Shown here in pieces: positions 1 to 6,406 of a stretch of 12,730 nucleotides of DNA. Within the stretch, counting starts at the first letter, position 1. Each line of letters begins with the position of its first letter. The translations under genes were made by a program, and so were the position numbers. Origin of the DNA: an uncultured Bacilli bacterium (GTDB lineage Bacteria > Bacillota_I > Bacilli_A > RF39 > UBA660); assembly GCA_910587535.1 (NCBI GenBank), contig CAJUKM010000011.1:20650-33379 (forward strand). Reading direction: 5' to 3'. The notes beneath the pieces are model-generated. The model was not told the DNA's origin. It searched no databases and was given only the letters and a program-made list of their open reading frames with translations.

Positions 1-249
1 AGTGTACTTGATGTCTTTATAAGAAAAAGCTCCAATAGTCATAGCTATACCTAAGATAATTTTGAAGAAAAAATTGCTAACTTCATTTAAATCTATAAAT
101 AAAGTTATCATGCTCAATTCTCCGATTAAAGCTCCTAGCAAGATTCTTTTTATTTTGGCACGCCTTTTTAAAAGTACATCGACTGTCAAAAGCAGAGATA
201 GATCGAAAGCGAAATTAATTAAACATACAAGGTCGAGATATATAATCAT
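1..249 (-). CDS. spoIIGA: SpoIIGA-like sigma-E processing peptidase, N-terminal part only (cut by window edge)
   Basis: This open frame has no stop before the window edge, so only the first 83 residues are seen. It begins MIIYLDLVCLINFAFD and continues with a hydrophobic stretch, then a basic KRRAKIKRILLGALIGE segment. That pattern (IYLD..W/V.LNF.FD, then a KR-rich turn and LLGALIG) matches the N-terminal membrane region of SpoIIGA, the aspartic protease that activates pro-sigma-E in the mother cell during sporulation. At least three membrane helices are visible; the catalytic domain would lie beyond the edge. The start is set by a strong AAAGGAG ribosome binding site about 8 bases upstream. 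The gene follows directly after the terminator of the rimM-trmD operon. A short plus-strand open frame on the same bases is a shadow. The call rests on N-terminal similarity recalled by eye, so it is good but not certain. Confidence 0.75.
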   Translation of the reverse strand, partial: MIIYLDLVCLINFAFDLSLLLTVDVLLKRRAKIKRILLGALIGELSMITLFIDLNEVSNFFFKIILGIAMTIGAFSYKDIKYT

Positions 250-271
250 AGTCTCATCTCCTTTAGTATAA

Positions 272-303
272 TTATAAAAAAATGACACCGGTAAAAGTGT
301 CAT
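272..303 (-). terminator. Rho-independent terminator of the rimM-trmD operon
   Basis: On the minus strand the stem ATGACAC / GTGTCAT (7 bp, 8-base loop) is followed at once by a run of T and then ATAAT. It lies a few bases past the stop codon of the 124-residue gene and just before the spoIIGA ribosome binding site, so it closes the upstream operon. The TATAAT and TATACT words right after it could serve as a -10 for spoIIGA, but I see no well-spaced -35. Confidence 0.75.
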
Positions 304-309
304 AATATG

Positions 310-684
310 TCAGCGCGATCTACTTTTTTTCGATTTAGTTCCACTGACTTTATTTTCAAATTTATTTAACTTATCTAAATAGCTCTCTATTTCGATCTCT
401 TCTAAAAATTCAGCGTATTGTTCTATTAGAATTCGCCTTAAGAGTTCTATTCTAGGAAGTAACTCTTCTCTTCTAGAATCGTCTTCGTCATCTTCGTATA
501 GTTTATATAGATTTATTAAACTTCTCAAAGAAGAATTTAACTTTTTAATCAATACAAATCTAGTAATTTCTGGATTATAAATTGTTATCTTAATTCTTTT
601 ATTAAATGGATACCCATGAAACAAAAATAATTTTTTTTCTAAGGATGAAGCTCTATCTGTTTTTAATAATACATAATAGTTCAT
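310..684 (-). CDS. Hypothetical protein, 124 aa, third gene of the rimM-trmD operon
   Basis: I do not recognise this family. The N-terminal 45 residues look like a small beta-rich unit (MNYYVLLKTDRA, then IKITIYNPEITRFVLI). The middle and C-terminal parts are helical and highly charged, with an acidic patch EDDEDDSRREE, and the protein ends in a lysine/arginine/serine tail (SKKSRSR). There is no signal peptide or membrane helix, so it is probably cytoplasmic. The start codon is 4 bases past the trmD stop, and its GGAG ribosome binding site overlaps the last codons of trmD, which points to translational coupling and makes it a real gene. A terminator follows its stop. A basic tail together with its place in a tRNA and ribosome maturation operon would fit an RNA-linked role, but that is only a guess from context. 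Confidence 0.7.
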   Translation of the reverse strand: MNYYVLLKTDRASSLEKKLFLFHGYPFNKRIKITIYNPEITRFVLIKKLNSSLRSLINLYKLYEDDEDDSRREELLPRIELLRRILIEQYAEFLEEIEIESYLDKLNKFENKVSGTKSKKSRSR

Positions 685-688
685 AAAA

Positions 689-1351
689 TCACTCCATTAA
701 ATCTGGTCTTTTTTCTTTTGTTATCGTTTTTCTCATTTCGTCTCGCCAAGCCATAATCTTCGCATGATCACCACTTAGCAGAACATCTGGTACTTTTAAT
801 CCCCTATATTCTCTAGGCTTAGTGTAAGAAGGATAATCTAAAAGTTTATCTTCAAAAGCTTCCGACTCTAAGCTCTCTTCATTTATAACACCTGGTAACA
901 ATCTCGTAATCGCATCTGTTATCGCCATAGCGGGTATTTCTCCACCTGTCAATACGAAATCTCCCAAAGATATCAATCCGTCAGCTAAACTTTTAATCCG
1001 TTCGTCAAATCCTTCATAGTGTCCACATATCAATATGATATGTTTAAGTTTCGATAATTCTTTGGCTCTTTTTTGATCGAATATTTGACCTTCAGGTGCC
1101 ATGATAAAGACTTTAGATTCCTCAGTCTTTATTTTATCTAGGCATTCGAATATAGGCTCACATCTTAGTAGCATCCCTGGACCCCCACCATATATAGTGT
1201 CGTCCACTTGTCCATTATTTAGAGGAGTATAGTCTCTAAAGTTGATCACATTTATTTCGATGTGACCATTTTCGATAGCTCTTTTGATAATAGATTCTTC
1301 TAAAAAACCTTCAAACATATGTGGAAAAAGCGATAGAATATCTATTTTCAT
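689..1351 (-). CDS. trmD: tRNA (guanine(37)-N1)-methyltransferase TrmD
   Basis: TrmD transfers a methyl group from S-adenosylmethionine to G37 of tRNAs and so prevents +1 frameshifting. The protein (220 aa, slightly shorter than the 240-255 usual in the family) starts MKIDILSLFP and carries the family signatures in order: DDTIYGGGPGML near 51-60, CGHYEGFDER at 109-118 and SLGDFVLTGGE at 128-138 (the trefoil-knot SAM site). Near 166-180 it has FEDKLLDYPSYTKP, where D168 matches the catalytic aspartate, and later YRGLKVPDVLLSGDH. It overlaps the rimM stop by 4 bases (ATGA type) and has an AAGGA site 8 bases before the start, so the two are translated together. The usual next gene, rplS, is absent; an unrecognised gene takes that place. 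Confidence 0.97.
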   Translation of the reverse strand: MKIDILSLFPHMFEGFLEESIIKRAIENGHIEINVINFRDYTPLNNGQVDDTIYGGGPGMLLRCEPIFECLDKIKTEESKVFIMAPEGQIFDQKRAKELSKLKHIILICGHYEGFDERIKSLADGLISLGDFVLTGGEIPAMAITDAITRLLPGVINEESLESEAFEDKLLDYPSYTKPREYRGLKVPDVLLSGDHAKIMAWRDEMRKTITKEKRPDLME

Positions 1352-1833
1352 ATAATCAGTCCTTCGATAGAGTCTATTATAATCTTTTTCTCTTTTAAAT
1401 CAACTTTTTTTACGTATTCATCTATGAGAGGAATCATTATTTTTTTCTCATAGTCTACAACTAGAATATCGTGTGCTTTGCTAGTTATTATTTCAGTTAC
1501 TTTTCCATACGTTTTGCCGTTGCACGTCACTTCAAGTCCAAGTAAATCGTCTAATATATATTCGTCATCTTTTAGTCCCATGTCATCTCTTAAAAAGAAT
1601 ACGTCGTATCCTTTATATTTTTCGACTAAATTTATGTCTTTTAAATTATCTATAGTAGTAAGGTAAAATCCTTTATATAATTTCGAATTAGTTATCGTAT
1701 GAGTTTCATCATTTAAAAGAATAGTATTTCCCTTTTTAAATACTAATTCTGGTTTTTCGAATCGACATTTTATTTTCAAATCTCCTCTTAAACCGTGCAC
1801 TCCTTGTACATATCCTATGTATATTTTTTCCAT
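1348..1833 (-). CDS. rimM: 16S rRNA processing / ribosome maturation factor RimM
   Basis: RimM helps assemble the 30S head and binds ribosomal protein S19. The 161-residue length is typical. The N-terminal RimM barrel has the signature IGYVQGVHGLRGDLKIK near residues 6-22. The C-terminal PRC-barrel starts near 92 with YILDDLLGLEV, followed by GKVTEIITSKAHDILVV and the IPLIDEYVKKVDL signature near 135-147. It is the first gene of a three-gene unit (rimM, trmD, unknown) and has its own promoter just after the terminator of the upstream large surface-protein gene. rpsP, often directly before rimM, is not here. The ribosome binding site is weak (GAAGTGAT about 6 bases upstream), so the start rests mainly on the conserved N-terminus. 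Confidence 0.96.
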   Translation of the reverse strand: MEKIYIGYVQGVHGLRGDLKIKCRFEKPELVFKKGNTILLNDETHTITNSKLYKGFYLTTIDNLKDINLVEKYKGYDVFFLRDDMGLKDDEYILDDLLGLEVTCNGKTYGKVTEIITSKAHDILVVDYEKKIMIPLIDEYVKKVDLKEKKIIIDSIEGLII

Positions 1834-1856
1834 ATAGTATCACTTCACTCGATAGA

Positions 1857-1865
1857 ATTATATCA
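1857..1865 (-). promoter_or_regulatory. Extended -10 promoter of rimM
   Basis: The minus strand reads TGA then TATAAT, an extended -10 element (TGnTATAAT), about 23 bases before the rimM start and right after the preceding terminator. No good -35 is seen 17 bases upstream, which is acceptable for this promoter class. The leader would be about 16 bases. Confidence 0.55.
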
Positions 1866-1881
1866 TAAATCTTTTTTTTCT

Positions 1882-1917
1882 AAAAGAAAATAAGTACAGA
1901 TTTATGCTGTACTTATT
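1882..1917 (-). terminator. Rho-independent terminator of the large surface-protein gene
   Basis: A perfect 11-bp stem AATAAGTACAG / CTGTACTTATT with a 7-base loop overlaps the stop codon of the upstream gene and is followed by TTCTTTT on the minus strand. It separates the surface protein from rimM. Confidence 0.85.
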
Positions 1918-4267
1918 AGATTGCTCCACCTTTATTGTGAACTAAAATGTTTGATTTAGATACGAAGTAAGTGTGATTGTTCATAACTTCCAAGTTGTAA
2001 ACAGTTTCCTCTTTTTCAATCGATTCTATTGACTTGATTTTAATATCTTTATTATCAGAAGTTGTAACTGTATCCCCAATTTCAAACTCAGAAATAGGTT
2101 TCCAGCTATCACTCTTTTTGTCATAGAATGGATGGGTTCTTGTAACCTCTATGATCGTATCATCTTCTAGAGCTACTTTTAAATAATTATTAGTTTTATT
2201 GACCATAACTTTAGATATGACGTCTTCTTCTACTTCCCCAGTTTTTTCATTATATGAATATACTTTATCTCCAACTTTTAAATCCTTGATTTCTCTATAT
2301 CCATTTGGTGTATATAGTAAGGTATCTGATTTGAAGCACCAACTACTATAACGAGCATATAGAGTGTGAGGTGTAGTTTTATTCATGATCGAACTGGATG
2401 TTATTTTTGTACCTCCGCTCGGTGAATCGTACCAGCCTTCAAATTCACAAACATTAGATGTATATTTGTTATTTACACATTGAGAAGTTGGAAGAGTCCC
2501 ATACTTTCCACCGATTTCTACTTCTATAGTTTTGGTTTTAATCGAAGTATTTTCGAAATATCCGCTAATATTTCGATCACTAGTTTGATTGTAACTTGCA
2601 TTAGCAGCATCTAAAGTGACAATGATAGTAGCTCTTTCCCAATGGGCAAATAAAGTTTGATTCGAAGTAAGCGATACTTGAGTTGATGAGACTACTTCTG
2701 TGCCTCCAGTGGCTGCAGTGAACCATCCCAAGAAACGGTATCCACTATATGACGGTGTCGGTAGGTCTCCATATGTCGAATCGTATGTCACTGTCTTACT
2801 CTCTGTTGTTGTTACTCCACCATTCGCATTAAATGTAACACTGTATGTCTTTGGGGTATAGTTTGCTCTTAAAGTAGAGTTTCCAATACCCATCGTATAA
2901 GTTGTTCCACTTATCGATCCACTTCCTGTATTAGTCCAGTTTGTAAAGTTGTATCCTACTTTACTTGGTGTATTTATAGTTGTACTTGCTCCATAGTATA
3001 AGTCTAGACTTGTCGAGCCTGTATAAGTTCCACCGTTCGGATCTATCGTAAGGGTGTATCGGTTTCTATCGTAGTTATAGTTTACTACGTTTAATGTCGG
3101 TGGATTACTGTTGTCGACTCTTATTGTAAGTGTCTGTTTGTTTGGTGCAGTAAAACCTTGATAGGTTTTGGTCTCGGGACTAATAGTACTTCCAAATGCT
3201 GCTTCTCCTTCATCTGTATCTGCACTCACTAGAGTATATCCACTTCCTGATGTGTTCATCTGATTATGGTATACGATATATTTATAGTTGTTTACTACGA
3301 ATGTAGATGTTATTGTTATATCTTTTGCCTCTGTTAAAGTGAATGTATTTCCATCGAGAGTTCCACCTGATGTGTTCCATCCAGTGAATGTATAACCTTC
3401 TTTTGTAGGAGTAGTGAGTTCTATAGAACTGTTATAGTCTACTTCTTCTACTCTTCCATCTATAGAGACATTATACTTGTTGACTGTCCAATTAGCCGTA
3501 AGGGTTGAATTAGAGATACCCATACTGAAGGTGTTACCATTAAGTTCAGAAGATACTCCATCTATACTCCAACCTGTAAAAGTATATCCATCTCTAGTAG
3601 GATCTGGAACTTCTAAAGTTTCATCGTTTTTGAGTTGGTATTCTTGAGGAGAAGTGAATTCTTGCCATACTCCTCCGTTCATATCTACTTTTAGAGTATA
3701 GTATCTATACTTCTTCGGTTGTCCTACGTTGAACTCTGTAGTGAATTGAGCAGACAAGTCACTTGTCTGGTCTACGTCATCTAAATTGTTTAGAGTTATA
3801 TCCAAGTTATAATAGTATGTCTTACCAGCAGGAACTGATAGTTCACTTGCTAGTGGTCTAGATACTGGAGTAGCAGAAGTTGGCATATTTGTTTCTTCTA
3901 CTATTTTAGTATAAGCTCCATCTTCTGTTTCCGAGTATGAAAGACTATACGAGAGACTCCTATCTAAGTATGTGTTTACAAAGTTATCCCAATCTAGACT
4001 TAGTGATGTCTCTAGGGAACCAGTATTCTCGATCACGAACCTTTTAGTGACTGTCTCTCCAAAACCCAGTTTTGCATTTATCCCATTATCCCCATCTGAG
4101 AATGTGAGAGCCATGTTACCCATAGACAAGTTTGATTTAAAAGGATCTTCTATATTATTTCCTAATCCTGCAATATAAGCAAAACTTGCCAATACTCCCA
4201 CGAATACTATAGTTACTAGACATATTGCTAGTACTATTTTCTTCTTTGTGTTTCTTTTTTCTGGCAT
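1916..4267 (-). CDS. TasA-like/InlB-repeat surface protein with C-terminal Hint (intein-like) domain
   Basis: A 783-residue secreted protein built from four parts. Residues 1-36 are a basic segment plus hydrophobic helix ending LASFAYIAG, the SipW-type signal seen in TasA and camelysin proteins. Residues 37-185 resemble the TasA fold (SNLSMGNMALTF, GFGETVTKRFVIENTGSLE). Residues 190-642 hold six InlB/Flg_new-like repeats with the DGYTFTGW, EGYTFTGW, GYRFLGW and CEFEGWY signatures; the third, near 326-401, is the variant ending in QTLTIRVD and NYNYDRN. Residues 644-778 form a complete Hint domain: CFKSDTLLYTPNG (C644), TRTHPFY (H712) and ILVHN (H777, N778), followed only by KGGAI. C597 and C607 in the last repeat could form a disulfide. 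It has its own promoter and terminator and is the last gene of the SipW cluster. The site AAAGGA lies about 12 bases before the start, rather far; the leader is about 115 bases. An out-of-frame ATG just upstream was not used. Architecture is clear; function (adhesion or matrix, self-processing) is inferred. Confidence 0.88.
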   Translation of the reverse strand: MPEKRNTKKKIVLAICLVTIVFVGVLASFAYIAGLGNNIEDPFKSNLSMGNMALTFSDGDNGINAKLGFGETVTKRFVIENTGSLETSLSLDWDNFVNTYLDRSLSYSLSYSETEDGAYTKIVEETNMPTSATPVSRPLASELSVPAGKTYYYNLDITLNNLDDVDQTSDLSAQFTTEFNVGQPKKYRYYTLKVDMNGGVWQEFTSPQEYQLKNDETLEVPDPTRDGYTFTGWSIDGVSSELNGNTFSMGISNSTLTANWTVNKYNVSIDGRVEEVDYNSSIELTTPTKEGYTFTGWNTSGGTLDGNTFTLTEAKDITITSTFVVNNYKYIVYHNQMNTSGSGYTLVSADTDEGEAAFGSTISPETKTYQGFTAPNKQTLTIRVDNSNPPTLNVVNYNYDRNRYTLTIDPNGGTYTGSTSLDLYYGASTTINTPSKVGYNFTNWTNTGSGSISGTTYTMGIGNSTLRANYTPKTYSVTFNANGGVTTTESKTVTYDSTYGDLPTPSYSGYRFLGWFTAATGGTEVVSSTQVSLTSNQTLFAHWERATIIVTLDAANASYNQTSDRNISGYFENTSIKTKTIEVEIGGKYGTLPTSQCVNNKYTSNVCEFEGWYDSPSGGTKITSSSIMNKTTPHTLYARYSSWCFKSDTLLYTPNGYREIKDLKVGDKVYSYNEKTGEVEEDVISKVMVNKTNNYLKVALEDDTIIEVTRTHPFYDKKSDSWKPISEFEIGDTVTTSDNKDIKIKSIESIEKEETVYNLEVMNNHTYFVSKSNILVHNKGGAI

Positions 4268-4388
4268 ACTGCATCTTATTCCTTTCTTTGGAGTATATCC
4301 ACTTCTTAAAGTATAAGTTTAAAGACACACAAACTTTGTCGAATCATTTGTATCGATGCGAATATACTGCCTGATTATTATTTTTTTC

Positions 4389-4432
4389 ATTATACAACAC
4401 TTTTGTTCATCATTCAACATATGTGTTGTATA
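4389..4432 (-). promoter_or_regulatory. Sigma-A promoter with embedded inverted repeat upstream of the Hint surface-protein gene
   Basis: On the minus strand TTGAAT (4412-4417) and TATAAT (4389-4394) are exactly 17 bases apart. A perfect 10-bp inverted repeat, TATACAACAC / GTGTTGTATA, has one arm over the -10 (4391-4400) and the other just upstream of the -35 (4423-4432). The arm centres are 32 bases apart, about three helical turns. A nested CAACA-N4-TGTTG palindrome (4415-4428) touches the -35. The layout looks like an operator for a repressor or for cooperative dimers. The DNA elements are directly visible; the regulator is unknown. Confidence 0.65.
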
Positions 4433-4439
4433 AATTGAG

Positions 4440-4483
4440 AAAAAAAACTATTGCAAAAAAGTCTTTTTAACTTTTTGCAATAG
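4440..4483 (-). terminator. Rho-independent terminator after the single-pass membrane protein gene
   Basis: The stem CTATTGCAAAAA / TTTTTGCAATAG (12 bp) is followed by eight T on the minus strand. Its first arm lies within the last codons of the gene. It ends the sipW transcript before the promoter of the large surface protein. Confidence 0.85.
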
Positions 4484-5300
4484 CTGCATTGACATTAAAC
4501 GCGAATGTAAAAGTTCTACCCTGTTGATCGTTTTGAGCTAATGAACTGATCCAAAATGTCACTTTAAAATCAGTTTTTGCATCTTTTAATTGAACGCCTT
4601 TAGTCAATAATAGACTTCCGTCTGGGTTTTCTTCTAAATCGGCAAGAGTTTCAATATTACTTTCAAAAGTCTTTCCTGTATTTGAATCTTTATACGAATA
4701 TTTATATTTTATAAATCTTTTGTCGATAAGTTTCGCATTGGGATCGTTCATCAAAACGAGATTGACAGAATAATGCACTAAATAATTTAGCGAACCAACT
4801 TTACTCGAATCGTTACTGATAGTAAATTCTTGAGGTGGATTTTTCAAACCAACTTTATCTGGAACGGTCATTTGATCATATAAACTAATTATATTTTTTT
4901 CTGTATAATCTACTGATATGAGATCGTTTAATTCTTTCGTAAGTTCTACATCTTTTCTTTCAGGATCCCAATTAGTTTGAATAAATGAGTACGCTTGAAA
5001 TACTGTAAATATAATTGTACCCGATAGAACAAAGCCAAAAATGAAAATTATGATTGCCAGATAGTTTTCTTCATCCATCAGTGACTTCCAGACTTCGTCT
5101 GTCCGTTTATCGATTTCACTTTGGACGTAAGTTTTTTTGTTTAAAGTGTCATAGGCTTTTTCTAAGGCTTTATTGACTCTCTTTCTTTTGCGTTTGGTTT
5201 TTCCGCTTTCTTCATCTTCAGTTTCTTCTAAAAACTTTTCAGCTGTTTCTATTGCTTCTTTCAGTTTATCGATTTTAGATCCTAAATCTCGGTCCATCAT
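4467..5300 (-). CDS. Single-pass membrane protein of unknown family in the SipW/TasA cluster
   Basis: I do not recognise the family. Residues 1-75 are a charged, helical and probably coiled-coil cytoplasmic segment with a very basic patch (KTKRKRKRVNK near 34-44). Residues 80-104 form one membrane helix (LAIIIFIFGFVLSGTIIF). The remaining 170 residues should be extracellular and beta-rich (NYLVHYSVNLVLMND, FIKYKYSYKDS), ending in GRTFTFAFNVNAAIA, which recalls the closing strand of TasA-like domains. The gene starts 15 bases after the sipW stop, so the two are co-transcribed, and a terminator follows. Two ATG codons are adjacent; the AGAGGTG site is better spaced (7 bases) for the second, at 5297, giving 276 residues. 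By position and topology it could anchor or nucleate the TasA-like proteins, as TapA does in the Bacillus subtilis tapA-sipW-tasA operon, but there is no visible sequence likeness to TapA. Confidence 0.8.
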   Translation of the reverse strand: MMDRDLGSKIDKLKEAIETAEKFLEETEDEESGKTKRKRKRVNKALEKAYDTLNKKTYVQSEIDKRTDEVWKSLMDEENYLAIIIFIFGFVLSGTIIFTVFQAYSFIQTNWDPERKDVELTKELNDLISVDYTEKNIISLYDQMTVPDKVGLKNPPQEFTISNDSSKVGSLNYLVHYSVNLVLMNDPNAKLIDKRFIKYKYSYKDSNTGKTFESNIETLADLEENPDGSLLLTKGVQLKDAKTDFKVTFWISSLAQNDQQGRTFTFAFNVNAAIAKS

Positions 5301-5315
5301 CGTTCACCTCTGTTT

Positions 5316-6317
5316 CTATTTTTCTCTCTTTTTTAACATCTTTCTTTGATTATCTTCATTATCATTTCTAACGTCTAATTTTTTTCTCAATATAGGCTTA
5401 TTGTTAACGTCTTCTTCTATGACATGTGATAAAACGATGTCTCCTATAGAATATCCTTCATCTTCTTGTTTTTCTTTAACTATAGGAATTTCTAGTGTGT
5501 TTTCTTTTAACAGGCCATCAGAATCAACTTTTGGAAGTTCGACCGTATCAATATTTTGATCTTCTAACTTTCTAGCTTTAATGAGTTGTTTATTCGGCTC
5601 CTTAAGTTCAGAGCCTATAGAATCGAGTTCTTTTGCCATTTTTTCTTTCTGAGCTTCCTTTTGCGGTTTAACTTCGTCGATTTGATTTTTTAACACATAG
5701 AGTTTAAATATTTTGATCATGTCGACTATTATGATTATAATGGCTGGAATGAATACTACTAAAAACCATCCCATCTTTGTCGCTAAGAAGAACTGTAATC
5801 TTCCTAATTGGGGAATCCTTCCGACAACTTTTCCGATCAGATTACTCTGGGTAACTGTACCTCCATCTGCAGTGCCATTGTTATCTCCTTTTGTAGTAAG
5901 CTGATATTCGCCATTTTCATTTTTGTTTATCGCAACTACCCTGTGGGTGATGGTCATGTTGTAGTTTATTTCCCAGTTCGATATGAAAGTTATTACATCT
6001 CCAACTTTGATCTTACTTATATCTTGATCGACTGCAACTATGACATCGTATACACTTACATTTGGTTCCATACTCGGAGAAATAATAGTATATAACCCAA
6101 ATGGTGTCGTATACTCCATTCCTTTTTCTTTATAAGATTTAGCTTTCATCTTAAAGAAGAACATCAATGCTCCTACTACTAAAAGAACAGCTAATATTAT
6201 CGTACAAGCTATCGATAGAAAGCCTGAGATCAATTTATATAGATAAGTACTTTTAAGCTGTTTTCTAAATCTTTTAAAGCCTTTTATAGTCTCATCTACC
6301 TTACCCTTTTTATCCAT
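5316..6317 (-). CDS. sipW: SipW-type (ER-type) signal peptidase I with long cytoplasmic tail
   Basis: This membrane enzyme removes signal peptides from TasA/camelysin-type exported proteins. In 333-residue numbering, one membrane helix at about 32-55 is followed by the extracellular catalytic domain: ISPSMEPN with nucleophile S82, GDVITFIS, then ITHRVVAI with H125 and KGDNN with D145. Histidine in place of the lysine base of ordinary SipS/LepB enzymes marks the SipW or ER type. A second helix spans about 183-204, and the last 130 residues are a charged tail unusual for the family. The frame is open to a TTG at 6329 and a GTG at 6326, but the GGTGA site lies 6 bases before the ATG at 6317, so I take that start. 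The gene lies between two secreted or membrane proteins, and both TasA-like neighbours carry the matching ASFAY signal, so these are the likely substrates. Confidence 0.92.
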   Translation of the reverse strand: MDKKGKVDETIKGFKRFRKQLKSTYLYKLISGFLSIACTIILAVLLVVGALMFFFKMKAKSYKEKGMEYTTPFGLYTIISPSMEPNVSVYDVIVAVDQDISKIKVGDVITFISNWEINYNMTITHRVVAINKNENGEYQLTTKGDNNGTADGGTVTQSNLIGKVVGRIPQLGRLQFFLATKMGWFLVVFIPAIIIIIVDMIKIFKLYVLKNQIDEVKPQKEAQKEKMAKELDSIGSELKEPNKQLIKARKLEDQNIDTVELPKVDSDGLLKENTLEIPIVKEKQEDEGYSIGDIVLSHVIEEDVNNKPILRKKLDVRNDNEDNQRKMLKKREK

Positions 6318-6334
6318 ACTGTTCACCAATTATA

Positions 6335-6363
6335 AGTATATATTAAAGTGCGATAAAATACAA
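6335..6363 (-). promoter_or_regulatory. Sigma-A promoter of sipW
   Basis: On the minus strand TTGTAT (6358-6363) and TATACT (6335-6340) are 17 bases apart, directly downstream of a terminator. The predicted leader is very short, about 14 bases, just long enough for the GGTGA ribosome binding site. It would let sipW and the following gene be transcribed apart from the upstream TasA-like gene. Confidence 0.5.
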
Positions 6364-6373
6364 GTGAAGAATT

Positions 6374-6406
6374 AAAAAAACTAAAATGTTTATCGACATT
6401 TTAGTT
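6374..6406 (-). terminator. Rho-independent terminator between the small TasA-like gene and sipW
   Basis: The stem ACTAAAATGT / ACATTTTAGT with loop CGATAA (6 bases) and a T run lies against the stop codon of the TasA-like gene. It would stop most transcripts and so favour the subunit over the peptidase. Confidence 0.85.

Noticed and set aside
62..271. Plus-strand 69-residue open frame
   Set aside because: It lies opposite the SpoIIGA-like frame, which has a strong ribosome binding site and a recognisable N-terminus; the plus frame has no family features.
1478..1666. Plus-strand open frame within rimM
   Set aside because: Antisense shadow of a conserved gene; low-complexity serine/tyrosine composition.
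1919..2338. Polymorphic toxin with pretoxin Hint domain
   Set aside because: Toxin proteins carry a nuclease or similar domain after Hint; here only five residues follow and no immunity gene is adjacent.
3972..4178. Plus-strand open frame opposite the surface protein
   Set aside because: Shadow of the TasA-like domain coding sequence with no ribosome binding site or motif.
5713..6095. Two plus-strand open frames opposite sipW
   Set aside because: Both overlap the catalytic domain of the peptidase on the other strand and overlap each other.
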